Shown here: piece after piece, positions 8,644 to 17,616 of the stretch | How the letters are laid out: every line of letters starts with the position of its first letter | Numbering within the stretch: the first letter of the stretch is position 1 | Source: Methanospirillum lacunae | GTDB taxonomy: Archaea; Halobacteriota; Methanomicrobia; Methanomicrobiales; Methanospirillaceae | Direction of reading: 5' to 3' | Length of the DNA: 64,000 nt | Assembly (NCBI RefSeq): GCF_003173355.1 | Contig: NZ_QGMY01000006.1 | Span: forward strand, 186,001 to 250,000 | Notes under the pieces: generated by a model | Told to the model about the DNA's origin: nothing | Databases searched by the model: none | What the model saw: the letters and a program-made list of their open reading frames with translations, nothing else | Translations under genes and position numbers: made by a program

Positions 8644-10218
8644 ATGAAAATGCTTCCTCTCCTCATCCTTCAGACTCTCATTTTAGGCGTTGTAATGAAC
8701 GGATGTTTCGCTGATAGTGATTCTGCTGATTCATGGATTAGCAGAGGAGAGGCGTTTATGGACCAGGGTAAAAATCAAGAGGCAATACAGGCCTTTGATA
8801 AGGCCATAGCACTTTTCCCACAGAATTCCAGTATTCAGGTTTATAAAGGAGATGCCCTGCAAAGATCGGGCCAGTGGGAAAAGGCTATCAGGGCATATGA
8901 TCAGGCTATCACACTCAGCCCAAGAAAGATAGAAGCGTGGCTTCATAAAGGGGAAGCTCTGTTAAAACTAAAAAAATACGATGAGGCTGTAAAGGCATTC
9001 GATACAACCATAGCAATCTCTCCAAAAGAAGAAGAAGGCTGGATAGGGATGGGGGATGCTCTGGTATGCCTGGAAAAATTCGAGCGTGCAGAAAAAGCAT
9101 ATGATCAGGCTCTTGAAATAAATCCTGAAAATTCACGGGCATGGACTGGTAAAGGGGAATCGCTCGCCAGGCAAGGACAATACACTGAGGCTATCACTAC
9201 ATTTGATAAAGCAACCTCAATTAACAAGAATGATGCAGAAACATGGAGAATAAAGGGGGAAGTCCTATCAGCACTTGGTAAGTATAGCGATGCAGCATCG
9301 ACATTCGGACAGGCATCAGCCATCAGCCCAAATAATCCGGAAATATTGACTGCAAAAGGAGATGCCCTTCTTAAACTCGGAAAATATCAGGAGGCATATG
9401 ATGTATTTAACAAATCTGCAGGATATGAACCTTCCAATATCTCGCCATTGATCGGCAAAGGTGTAGCACTAGCTGGGATTGGGAAAAAAACTGATGCAGT
9501 TGCAGTATTTGAACAGGCAATTTCCATAGATCCCACTACTGCTGAGGCCTGGTACCAAAAAGGGATCGTTCTTTCTGGACTCAACAAGACAGATGAAGCA
9601 TTGGATGCATATAGCGAGGCCATTAAAAGAAATCCACAAAATGCTGAGGCCTGGGTTAAAAAAGGAGATATACTGGTAGATCAGGGAGAAGATACCAATG
9701 CTGCCAAAGCATTTGATCAGGCTTCTGATATAACTCCTGATAACCTGACAACATGGATAAAAAAAGGAGACGCACTTGCCAGGAGTGGAAAATATCAGGG
9801 GGCTCTGGATGCATACAATTCAGCTCTTGATATTGATCCAAAAAGATATGATCTCTGGATCAAAAAGGGAACAATCCTCGTAGATATGGGTAAATATGGG
9901 GACGCTGTGGTTGCATACAACCAGTCACTCATTCAGTACCCTGATAACGCTGATCTCTGGAAAGCAAAAGGTGATGCATTAAAGAACATTGGAAAGAATG
10001 AGGAAGCCATTGAATCTTATAACAAGGCAATCGCCATTGATCCACAGAATAGTATCGTATGGAGTAGTAAAGGCGATGCATACAAAGGCCTTCTGAAATA
10101 CAAAGAAGCATTGCAGGCATATGGGCAGGCACTCAAAATCAATCCTTCAGATAACGGAACCATAATATCAAAAAGTTTTGTTCAGGATGCTATGAATAAG
10201 ACCAAGAAATATGTGTAA
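8644..10218 (+). CDS. Secreted or surface TPR-repeat protein
   Basis: A 524-residue protein with a signal peptide (about 1-24) followed by roughly fourteen tandem 34-residue tetratricopeptide repeats that fill the rest of the chain. The TPR consensus is clear in each unit: a W at position 4, G at 8, LG or GK at 11-12, Y at 15, A at 20, F or Y at 24 and P at 32. Such superhelices bind other proteins. With a signal peptide and no catalytic domain this is probably an extracytoplasmic scaffold. It is a single gene with no functional clue from its neighbours. Confidence 0.9.
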   Translation: MKMLPLLILQTLILGVVMNGCFADSDSADSWISRGEAFMDQGKNQEAIQAFDKAIALFPQNSSIQVYKGDALQRSGQWEKAIRAYDQAITLSPRKIEAWLHKGEALLKLKKYDEAVKAFDTTIAISPKEEEGWIGMGDALVCLEKFERAEKAYDQALEINPENSRAWTGKGESLARQGQYTEAITTFDKATSINKNDAETWRIKGEVLSALGKYSDAASTFGQASAISPNNPEILTAKGDALLKLGKYQEAYDVFNKSAGYEPSNISPLIGKGVALAGIGKKTDAVAVFEQAISIDPTTAEAWYQKGIVLSGLNKTDEALDAYSEAIKRNPQNAEAWVKKGDILVDQGEDTNAAKAFDQASDITPDNLTTWIKKGDALARSGKYQGALDAYNSALDIDPKRYDLWIKKGTILVDMGKYGDAVVAYNQSLIQYPDNADLWKAKGDALKNIGKNEEAIESYNKAIAIDPQNSIVWSSKGDAYKGLLKYKEALQAYGQALKINPSDNGTIISKSFVQDAMNKTKKYV

Positions 10219-10220
10219 TA

Positions 10221-10247
10221 TACAATTGGATTCTTAAAAAAATTGTA
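10221..10247. terminator. Hairpin between convergent genes
   Basis: TACAATT (10221-10227) and AATTGTA (10241-10247) form a 7-base inverted repeat in the gap between the convergent TPR and flavin-reductase genes, with A and T runs nearby. It may end the TPR transcript. Confidence 0.35.
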
Positions 10248-10278
10248 TTGTTATTCTTGTTAAGAGATAGCGGTATGA

Positions 10279-10830
10279 TTAAGGCGAATAAGTCTTCACC
10301 CAGGTGACATAGTGATCCATCCAGTTCTGCATAAATGGTCTGCTTCTTTCTCCAATGGTATTGTTCTCGTCAAACAACCCGTCCCTGAGTTGGATATAAG
10401 CTTCAGGCTGGCGAAGAACTGGAACATCAAGATATGAAAGGACATTACGGAGATGCTGTTGTGCCATGGCTGTTCCTGCAGATCCGGTTGATACACCCAG
10501 GATTCCGGCTGGCTTTCCAGCCCAGACATTCTTATCATGAGGACGGGATCCGTGATCAAGTGCATTTTTGAGCACACCAGGAATTGATCGGTTATATTCT
10601 GGAGTTACAAAAAGAATGCCTTCAGCCTGACTTATCTCATTCTTCATCCTCACAACAGAGGGAGCCTGGTTTTCATCATCATCCTGATTGTATAATGGCA
10701 AATCATCGATACGAATATGAGTAAATAAAAATTCAGAAGGTGCCAGTTTACCAATAGCAGTGGCCAGTTTCTGGTTATATGACTCCTTTCTCAAGCTTCC
10801 AACAATTATAGCAATGTGATAGGAACTCAT
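10279..10830 (-). CDS. NADPH-dependent FMN reductase
   Basis: A 183-residue flavodoxin-like protein of the NADPH-dependent FMN reductase family (azoreductase/chromate reductase type). The FMN phosphate-binding loop is GSLRKESYNQKLA near the N-terminus, and the family motif PEYNRSIPGVLKNALDH is in the middle, followed by GKPAGILGVSTGSAGT. It reduces FMN or quinones with NAD(P)H in the cytoplasm, usually as protection against redox stress. It is probably monocistronic and convergent with the TPR gene. Confidence 0.9.
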   Translation of the reverse strand: MSSYHIAIIVGSLRKESYNQKLATAIGKLAPSEFLFTHIRIDDLPLYNQDDDENQAPSVVRMKNEISQAEGILFVTPEYNRSIPGVLKNALDHGSRPHDKNVWAGKPAGILGVSTGSAGTAMAQQHLRNVLSYLDVPVLRQPEAYIQLRDGLFDENNTIGERSRPFMQNWMDHYVTWVKTYSP

Positions 10831-10907
10831 GATATCTCAACCATCTGTATGGAATAATCAGAGATAATATCAGATAAAAAATTCCAAGAAAGGTTATTCC
10901 ACCTTTC

Positions 10908-11525
10908 TTATATCTCAAGTTTCGTCTGTTTATATCCCTCATTAACAGGTTTAATCAGGCCAGGATCATCATTTACCACGTGATTAACCCGTGATGATAC
11001 CTGGTGCATTTCAAGTTCGATTGAAGGTGGAATATCCCCATCTGCAAGGTAATCTTTCACATCAGAAAGGGAGAGCAATACAGGCATACGGTTATGAACA
11101 TCAGCATAATGAGGCATAGCCTCGGTTGTGAGGATGGCTGCCTGATAACCAGTTTTCCCTTGTTTTAGCAAACCAGCAAACGCAAATAGCGGATCAGATG
11201 GTGGAAAGAAGTAATAAGGAACCTTCCGGTTCTTTTCTTGTTTCCATTCATAGAATCCAGAGGCTGGAATCAGACACCTATGAGTAGTGTCTGAATCAGT
11301 ACGGCTGATATACTCATTGATCGATTCACTCCTGATATTGATAATTCGTTTTTGATCATTGAATTGATAGCCCCATTCAACCATATGGGCTGCAGATCCG
11401 GTTATTACAAGGATCATCTGGCCTGGAGCAATATTATATCTGGGCCTGAACACGGTTGGAACAAAGACCTTAAACAGGTCTGTTATCTCCCCGGGAGAAG
11501 CCGCAATACAAAACCGCCCACACAT
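10908..11525 (-). CDS. SRAP-family DNA-protein crosslink protein (YedK/HMCES-like)
   Basis: Family members begin Met-Cys and use Cys2 to form a thiazolidine link to abasic sites in single-stranded DNA. Here the start is placed at 11525, giving 205 residues that begin MCGRF, although the frame is open further upstream to 11639. An AGAAGGAG ribosome-binding site before 11525 supports this. Other family motifs are ASGFYEWK, HNRMPVLL and the C-terminal NHVVND. The initiator Met must be removed to expose Cys2. It is divergent from the large kinase and probably acts in repair of damaged forks. Confidence 0.9.
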   Translation of the reverse strand: MCGRFCIAASPGEITDLFKVFVPTVFRPRYNIAPGQMILVITGSAAHMVEWGYQFNDQKRIINIRSESINEYISRTDSDTTHRCLIPASGFYEWKQEKNRKVPYYFFPPSDPLFAFAGLLKQGKTGYQAAILTTEAMPHYADVHNRMPVLLSLSDVKDYLADGDIPPSIELEMHQVSSRVNHVVNDDPGLIKPVNEGYKQTKLEI

Positions 11526-11697
11526 CTGAATTAATTCTCCTTCTCTCCTATGAGAATCTACCGACAGTACATTTTCGAAAAATTTGATCCTGTTAGAACC
11601 GAATACTTCGGCATATAAGTTTATATCTAATCCATACACTCTTACAATACCAGAACTATCTCTTGATTATCCGATTGATATTCACTAATGGAAGACA

Positions 11698-14600
11698 ATG
11701 ATAGTTGATAAATATCAGATCCTCTATGTTGACGATGATGAGGATCTGCTGACAATAGGTAAACTTTTTCTGGAGCGTTCCAGTGATTTTTCAGTAGATA
11801 TTATCCCTTCTCCTCGTGAGGCAATTGAAAGAATATTTTCAGGTTCATATCATGCTATAGTCTCTGATTACGAGATGCCTGCACTCAATGGAATTGAGTT
11901 GCTCCGAAAAATCAGAGAATCTGGAAATAACACACCTTTTATTATATTCACCGGAAGGGGACGCGAAGATGTTGTTATTGAAGCTCTCAACAGTGGGGCT
12001 GATTTTTATCTGCAAAAAGGAGGAGAACCAAAATCTGAGTTCGCCGAGCTGAGTCATAAAATCAGAAGTGCCATTGAACGAAGGGAGGCAATCGATGCAC
12101 TCAAAACCTCTAGGCTCCAGCTTTCAGAGATGATCTCCGCCCTTCCAGATCCCACCTTTGCCATTGATAAAGATCATCGTGTTACTGCATGGAATCGTGC
12201 CATTGAAAAATTTACAGGGGTTTCAGGAAAAGACATTATCGGCTTGTCAGGATATGTTTATTCCATCCCTTTCATGGGCATTGAAAAACCCCAGATTATT
12301 GATCTGATACTTGATGATATCCCGGGAGTTGCAGACGAATACCCGGAATTCAGGCATGAAGGCGATCAGATTATCGCTGAAAACTATTTTCATCTCCCAA
12401 ACGGTGAAAGATATCTGCGTATTCATGCAGGTCCTCTGTATTCATCTGAAATGCAAGTAACCGGTGCAATTGCAACTATCAGGGATATTACGGATCAGTT
12501 CCTTTCTGAACTTGAATTGCGCAATTACATGGATATTTACCAATATATCACAGATTACACTGCAGACTGGGAGTACTGGGAAAATCCGGACAATCAGATC
12601 ATTTACTGTTCCCCGACTGCCCTTACCGTAACCGGATACCCAAATACTGAATTTGTTCAGAACCGCTCTCTTATCACAGAAATAATTCACCCTGATGATA
12701 AGGAACTCTGGCAGAATCATATACAAATAAATGAAGATAAAAAAACCAGTGAAAGGATTGAATTCAGGATTATCAATCGCAACGGCAATATCAGATGGAT
12801 TGAACATATCTGCATCCCAGTGTTTGGATCACATGGAGCATATATCGGCAGAAGAGTAAGCAATCGGGATATAACTGAACGAAAACAGACTGAAGAAATC
12901 ATACGTGAAAATGAGTCACGGCTTCGAACCCTTATCAATGCAATGCCTGATATCATCTGCTTCAAGGATGGGGAAGGCAGGTGGATTGAAGCAAATGATT
13001 TTGATATTGAGTTATTCCAACTCGAGGGTGTGCAATATAAGAATAAAACAGATAGGGAACTTGCAGAATATAACTCATTTTACCGGGATGCATTCCTGGT
13101 CTGTCAAGATTCAGATGAAAAGGCATGGCAGGCAGGAACCAGTATCAGGGGAATAGAAAGTATCCCACGTCCTGATGGACCGGACAGGGTGTTTGACATC
13201 ATCAAGGTGCCAACTTTCCATGAAGACGGCAGCAGAAAAGGACTCGTAATTATCGGTAGGGACATCACAGAACTGTATTCAGCTCAGCAGGCGCTCAAAA
13301 AGAGTGAACGCGAATTCAGAAACATCTTTGACAATTCAGCACTTGGAATATTCCAGACTACCCCGGAGGGCAAGAACCGGGCTTTAAATCCGGCATTCGC
13401 CAGGATATTTGGATATGAATCCCCTGAACAGATGATTGAAGAAGTGGTCAATATTGGAGACCAGATTTATGTAAATCCAGAAAAACGCCTCGAATTTGTC
13501 AGGACACTATTGGATAAGGGATCAATTGAAGGGTATGAAGTTGAGATGTATCGCAAGGATTCAAAGAAGATTTGGATCTCACTTTATGCCCGGCTGGTTC
13601 AGGAAGGGGATGACATCTGGTTCGAAGGCACCATCGAAGAAATTACGGCACGAAAAAATGCTGAAAATGAGTTAGTTGAAGCATATGCAAACCTGCAGGC
13701 AGCCAACGAGGAACTCATCGCAACTGAAGAAGAACTTAAAAGACAATATGATACAAACGATGCGAATCTTAAAGAGTTGCTGCACAGCCAGTCCAGATTC
13801 AGGGATCTCTTCTTTAGTTCACCAATAGGGCACGAATGGTTCGATGCTGATGGGAAACTCCTTGAGATTAATCAGGCATGCCTGGATATTTTTGGTATCA
13901 CAAACTATGAGGGCCTGAAAGGATTCAACCTTTGGGAAGATCCAAATCTACCCGCTAATTTACGCGAAAAAGTGGAAAAGGGTGAAATTCAGAAATTTGA
14001 GGCCCTTTTTGACTTTGAAAAGATATGGTCACGGAACCAGTACCAGACCTCAAAATCCGGAACAATGTATCTGGAGGTGGTCATCAGTCCAATATGGGAT
14101 AGTCAGAACCTATCCCAGAGAGGATTTCTTGTTCATGTTATTGATATTACAGCAAAAAAGAATCTTGAAAAGTCACTGGTAGAAAGAATAGTGGCTCTTA
14201 CACAGCCTCTGAATGAACCAGGATCAGTTCAGTTTGCAGATCTCTTCAACATCGATCAGCTTCAGCAGCTTCAGGATGCATTTTCAGAGGCCACACAGGT
14301 AGGATCCTTGATTACCCTTCCTGATGGCACATGGATTACAAAGCCTAGCAACTTTTGCAGGCTTTGCAATGATATTATCCGAAAAACTGAGAAAGGAAAG
14401 GCAAACTGTACACATTCAGATCAGTCTATTGGCAGATTTCACCCGTCTGGTCCTGTTATCCAGCGATGTATGAGCGGAGGATTGTGGGATGCAGCTGCAA
14501 ACATTACCGTAGGGGGAAACCACATTGCAAGTTGGCTTATCGGGCAGGTAAAGAACGAGGATGTAAACGAAGATGAGGTTCTGGCATATGCTGATGAGAT

Positions 14601-15423
14601 TGGTGCAAACCGGGAGAAATTCAAAGAGGCATTTGCAGAAGTCCCGCAAATGTCAAGAGAACAATTTGGAAAAGTTGCTTCAATTCTCTATCTCTTTGCA
14701 AACGAACTTTCAGCCAGAGCATACCAGAATGTTCAGCAGGCCAGGTTCATCAGTGAACGACAACGTGCAGAAACTGCCCTCAAGAGAGCCAACGAACAGA
14801 TAAACCTGCTAACCAGCATTACCCGTCATGATATCAACAACAAATTAACTGCCATGATCGCATATCTCGTCCTGATAAAAGATAATCCAAATGATTCTGA
14901 ATGCAAAACCTACATAGGGAAGATTGAGCAGATCGCAAGTACCATGAGAAACCAGATTGAATTTACCAAAGTTTACCAGGATCTCGGTTCTCATGAACCT
15001 CTATGGCAGAAAATTCAGGAAATTCTTCCATATCAGGAAATTCCTCCTGAAATTGCCTTCAAATCAAACGTTTCAGGTTTGGAAGTATATGCTGATCCTA
15101 TGCTGGAAAAGGTCTTTCAGACCCTGCTTGATAATTCAATCAGACACGGTGAGAAAGTAACTATGATTGAAGTATCATATGTCCGGGAATCATCTGGCTG
15201 TACAATATTTTGGCAAGATAACGGAGCAGGGATTTCAGACCAGGAAAAAACATTTATCTTCGACAGGGGATATGGAAAAAATACCGGACTGGGACTCTTC
15301 CTTGCCAAAGAAATACTTGGGATTACTGGAGTTGAGATTCAAGAGACAGGAATTCATGGGAAAGGGGCCCGATTTGAGATACATATTCCTTCTGATATGT
15401 TCAGAATCCGGGGTTCTCAGTAG
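11698..15423 (+). CDS. Giant REC-PAS-PocR sensor histidine kinase
   Basis: A 1241-residue cytoplasmic signalling protein with no membrane segment. Order: receiver domain (about 1-125, phosphoacceptor Asp57 in SDYEMP), five PAS/PAC units (about 140-270, 275-395, 400-530, 535-660, 700-825) with a coiled coil near 660-700, a PocR sensory domain (about 830-1010), and a kinase core (about 1035-1241). PocR has the cysteine set FCRLCNDI...ANCTHSD and QRCMSGG. The phospho-histidine is His1044 in TRHDINNKL, the N-box is LDNSIRHG, and DNGAGI and GLGLFLAKEI follow. PocR domains are known to bind small hydrocarbon derivatives such as propanediol; here a redox or metal role for its cysteines is also possible. 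The receiver sits N-terminal, so it may receive as well as send phosphoryl groups. Confidence 0.92.
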   Translation: MIVDKYQILYVDDDEDLLTIGKLFLERSSDFSVDIIPSPREAIERIFSGSYHAIVSDYEMPALNGIELLRKIRESGNNTPFIIFTGRGREDVVIEALNSGADFYLQKGGEPKSEFAELSHKIRSAIERREAIDALKTSRLQLSEMISALPDPTFAIDKDHRVTAWNRAIEKFTGVSGKDIIGLSGYVYSIPFMGIEKPQIIDLILDDIPGVADEYPEFRHEGDQIIAENYFHLPNGERYLRIHAGPLYSSEMQVTGAIATIRDITDQFLSELELRNYMDIYQYITDYTADWEYWENPDNQIIYCSPTALTVTGYPNTEFVQNRSLITEIIHPDDKELWQNHIQINEDKKTSERIEFRIINRNGNIRWIEHICIPVFGSHGAYIGRRVSNRDITERKQTEEIIRENESRLRTLINAMPDIICFKDGEGRWIEANDFDIELFQLEGVQYKNKTDRELAEYNSFYRDAFLVCQDSDEKAWQAGTSIRGIESIPRPDGPDRVFDIIKVPTFHEDGSRKGLVIIGRDITELYSAQQALKKSEREFRNIFDNSALGIFQTTPEGKNRALNPAFARIFGYESPEQMIEEVVNIGDQIYVNPEKRLEFVRTLLDKGSIEGYEVEMYRKDSKKIWISLYARLVQEGDDIWFEGTIEEITARKNAENELVEAYANLQAANEELIATEEELKRQYDTNDANLKELLHSQSRFRDLFFSSPIGHEWFDADGKLLEINQACLDIFGITNYEGLKGFNLWEDPNLPANLREKVEKGEIQKFEALFDFEKIWSRNQYQTSKSGTMYLEVVISPIWDSQNLSQRGFLVHVIDITAKKNLEKSLVERIVALTQPLNEPGSVQFADLFNIDQLQQLQDAFSEATQVGSLITLPDGTWITKPSNFCRLCNDIIRKTEKGKANCTHSDQSIGRFHPSGPVIQRCMSGGLWDAAANITVGGNHIASWLIGQVKNEDVNEDEVLAYADEIGANREKFKEAFAEVPQMSREQFGKVASILYLFANELSARAYQNVQQARFISERQRAETALKRANEQINLLTSITRHDINNKLTAMIAYLVLIKDNPNDSECKTYIGKIEQIASTMRNQIEFTKVYQDLGSHEPLWQKIQEILPYQEIPPEIAFKSNVSGLEVYADPMLEKVFQTLLDNSIRHGEKVTMIEVSYVRESSGCTIFWQDNGAGISDQEKTFIFDRGYGKNTGLGLFLAKEILGITGVEIQETGIHGKGARFEIHIPSDMFRIRGSQ

Positions 15424-15443
15424 TAAAACTTGAAATTATCATA

Positions 15444-15926
15444 TTATGATCTAATCTGAAATCCAGCTCTCCGTACGATATCACACATCTTTTGATCCCA
15501 AACCTTATCATCAGGTTCATGAAGAGTTCTTACACTGGTATCCCAAATTTTTTCCAAATCCGGGTCTTCTGCATGGAGATGTCTGCTCTGCATCACTCGT
15601 CCGGCACGGTTACCAGATGAGTCAAGAATCAGAAACCGCCAACACCCATATTCCTGGCAGATATCAGGCCGTGTGAGATGGACTGTGCAGTAATGGAGAC
15701 CATCTTTATCATCTCTCCTGAAGAAAGGACAGGCATCAGGACGCTCAGTAAATATTGTCTGATCATCGTAGAGATGATGCATGTGTGGAGAGACCGATAC
15801 TTTATGCTTCATTCCGGTGTACTGGTTTTCAATCAGAAATGTGTATGGATTGCAGGGCTTTACAATACAAAAAACCAGCCCCAGGTAACTGCAACATTCA
15901 CCACATTGCTGGCACTCAAATGAGAT
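15444..15926 (-). CDS. YkgJ-family cysteine-cluster protein with non-standard start
   Basis: Paralog of the protein at 84-557. From the first in-frame ATG (15812) it would be only 122 residues and would lack the family's main cysteine motif. The frame stays open upstream to 15947 and encodes FECQQCGECCSYLG, matching FECRICGTCCMYLG of the paralog residue for residue. There is no ATG, GTG or TTG in that stretch. The codon at the paralog's start position is ATC (15926-15924), 8 bases after GGGAGG (15940-15935). Read from there the protein is 160 residues against 157 for the paralog. Later cysteines (DACPFF, HYCTVH, DICQEYGC) are intact. It is convergent with the PocR kinase. Confidence 0.75.
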   Translation of the reverse strand: MSFECQQCGECCSYLGLVFCIVKPCNPYTFLIENQYTGMKHKVSVSPHMHHLYDDQTIFTERPDACPFFRRDDKDGLHYCTVHLTRPDICQEYGCWRFLILDSSGNRAGRVMQSRHLHAEDPDLEKIWDTSVRTLHEPDDKVWDQKMCDIVRRAGFQIRS

Positions 15927-16258
15927 GATCCGTTCCTCCCTGTGAAGCTAAAGAAAATATACTCATTGGGTTTAGATAGTTCTTCCCGTGAAAATCTCAA
16001 AACTACAATTTATAGGTCCGGCATACATTCGGATATATTTCACCATGTGATCTGTCGAGAAGAAAGCATATGTAAAATACCTTTTACATATAGTATGGTA
16101 ACACCTGGAGCAACCCTCCAGATGAACCAGAACGTAAGTCACATGACAGGTTTAGAATGCAGAAATAAATAGCTGCAGAAAAAACATGGGAGGTCACAAA
16201 AACATCTTAATGAACCAGGAGACATGAAACTAGATCCATCCATCCCTTAGCGGGAAAG

Positions 16259-16308
16259 AAGTGAAACGGGAATCACTCTAAAATACCTCTCTCTTCACCG
16301 TTTCACTT
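16259..16308. repeat. 11-base perfect inverted repeat
   Basis: Left arm AAGTGAAACGG (16259-16269) and right arm CCGTTTCACTT (16298-16308) are exact reverse complements with a 28-base spacer. It could fold as a stem in RNA or be a paired protein-binding site. It is not part of any gene I can support. Confidence 0.5.
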
Positions 16309-16377
16309 TACAGCGTTCACCAATTCTCGAAAATTATCAGAAAACATCGAAGCGTCTTTTTCACTTACCTGCACACT

Positions 16378-16422
16378 GTCTTACTGATAATAAGACACTC
16401 AAATAAGGGAGTCAGTCTTATT
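16378..16422 (+). promoter_or_regulatory. Three-armed GTCTTA/TAAGAC switch-like element
   Basis: GTCTTA (16378-16383) can pair with TAAGAC (16391-16396). The same TAAGAC, as part of AATAAGAC (16389-16396), can instead pair with GTCTTATT (16415-16422), reinforced by an inner ACTC/GAGT stem, and this second hairpin runs into TTTT. The two folds exclude each other, as in an attenuator. Alternatively these are three half-sites for a DNA-binding protein. It lies about 130-175 bases upstream of the PEGA gene. Confidence 0.45.
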
Positions 16423-16551
16423 TTGATGAAATCATAATAATTGCCGCTCTTTTAATCTTAAACAGATTATAGTGATTTTTTTGTTTTGATAGAACCTGAA
16501 TAACTAAACTGATGGATATTGATATGTATGAAATAAGTGAAGATTCCCTGT

Positions 16552-17616
16552 ATGAAATGGTTTATTATAGCTTTAATTCTTGTTTTTGTACTCATAGTAA
16601 TTCCAGGTTTTTCGGACACAAACCAGTCACAAGCAGGATACCTCAGTATCATCTCATCCCCTTCCGGAGCTACGGTCACATTTGACGGGATTAATTCTGG
16701 AGTAACTCCGGTAATAATTCCGATCCCAAATAGCAGCAGACTTCCGCATTCTATTACCCTCGAAATGACCGGCTATCAGGACTGGACCACCACAGTAAAT
16801 AAAAATCCGGATACAGGAAGTGTTGAAACAATATCTGCAACCCTCACTGACAGCACAGATACCGGAACAATTCAGGTAATATCTGATCCAACAGGGGCGA
16901 CGGCAACCTGTGATGGATCAAATACACAGTTGACACCATATACATACCGCGGATTATCACCAGGCAAACATGAAATCAGCCTTTCTCTTAATGGATACTA
17001 TCCCTATTCTACTACTATATCTGTTGCATCAGGAGCTGAATCAGTTATATCAGCAGCACTCAGCCCGGAAGAAACCAGATCCACGGGATCAATATCTGTC
17101 TCTTCAGATCCGACCGGGGCTACAGTAACTCTTGATGAGATGCAATCAAAGATAACACCCAATACCTTCACAAATGTCAAGACCGGAACTCATACTATAG
17201 AGATCAAAAAATCAGGGTATTCATCATATACATCAACAGTGACGGTGACATCAGGTGTTGAATCTGAAATTTCTGCTTCACTTAGCCGTGTGAAAAATAC
17301 CGGGTCTCTTACCGTCAATTCAGACCCTTCAGGAGCTAGTATCTACCTTAATAACGTGTATTACGGAATCTCTCCAATTCACATCGATACACTGGATACA
17401 GGGATTTACACCATAAAAGCAGAAAAATCATCATACAACAGCGACACTGAGATCATCAACCTGATAAAAGGACAGGAGAATACGGTTCAGTTAACTCTCT
17501 CGTCAAAAATGCCTGAAAGACCATTCAATCGTTGGATGGATATTGCACCGATGGGTATTCCACTTGGAGGGGATATTCCGATGGGCAGTCCGGGTATGCC
17601 TCCCGGACCGCGATAA
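16552..17616 (+). CDS. Secreted PEGA-domain repeat protein
   Basis: A protein of 354 residues from the ATG at 16552; a GTG at 16537 would add five residues. A signal peptide or membrane anchor (MKWFIIALILVFVLIVIPGF) precedes four tandem PEGA domains of about 70 residues. Each has the pattern S-D-P-x-G-A-x-V, then TP near the middle, GxH or GxY and a final GYxxY (SDPTGATVTLD, SDPSGASIYLN). A short Met/Gly/Pro tail follows (IPMGSPGMPPGPR). PEGA domains are found in surface proteins and probably bind cell-envelope components. No neighbour is co-transcribed. Confidence 0.88.
   Translation: MKWFIIALILVFVLIVIPGFSDTNQSQAGYLSIISSPSGATVTFDGINSGVTPVIIPIPNSSRLPHSITLEMTGYQDWTTTVNKNPDTGSVETISATLTDSTDTGTIQVISDPTGATATCDGSNTQLTPYTYRGLSPGKHEISLSLNGYYPYSTTISVASGAESVISAALSPEETRSTGSISVSSDPTGATVTLDEMQSKITPNTFTNVKTGTHTIEIKKSGYSSYTSTVTVTSGVESEISASLSRVKNTGSLTVNSDPSGASIYLNNVYYGISPIHIDTLDTGIYTIKAEKSSYNSDTEIINLIKGQENTVQLTLSSKMPERPFNRWMDIAPMGIPLGGDIPMGSPGMPPGPR

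Larger units (their letters stand above)
15927..16551. other. Long intergenic region with inverted repeats
   Basis: About 620 bases lie between the YkgJ-type gene (leftward) and the PEGA gene (rightward). I see no convincing gene. It holds an 11-base inverted repeat (16259-16269 with 16298-16308) and a GTCTTA/TAAGAC/GTCTTA element (16378-16422). AT-rich stretches near 16008-16016 and 16465-16472 could be promoters. A non-coding RNA is possible but unproven. Confidence 0.4.

Noticed and set aside
15942-16172. 76-codon plus-strand frame starting with GTG after the YkgJ-type gene
   Set aside because: It overlaps the ribosome-binding site of the opposite-strand YkgJ gene, has no Shine-Dalgarno and no recognisable motif.
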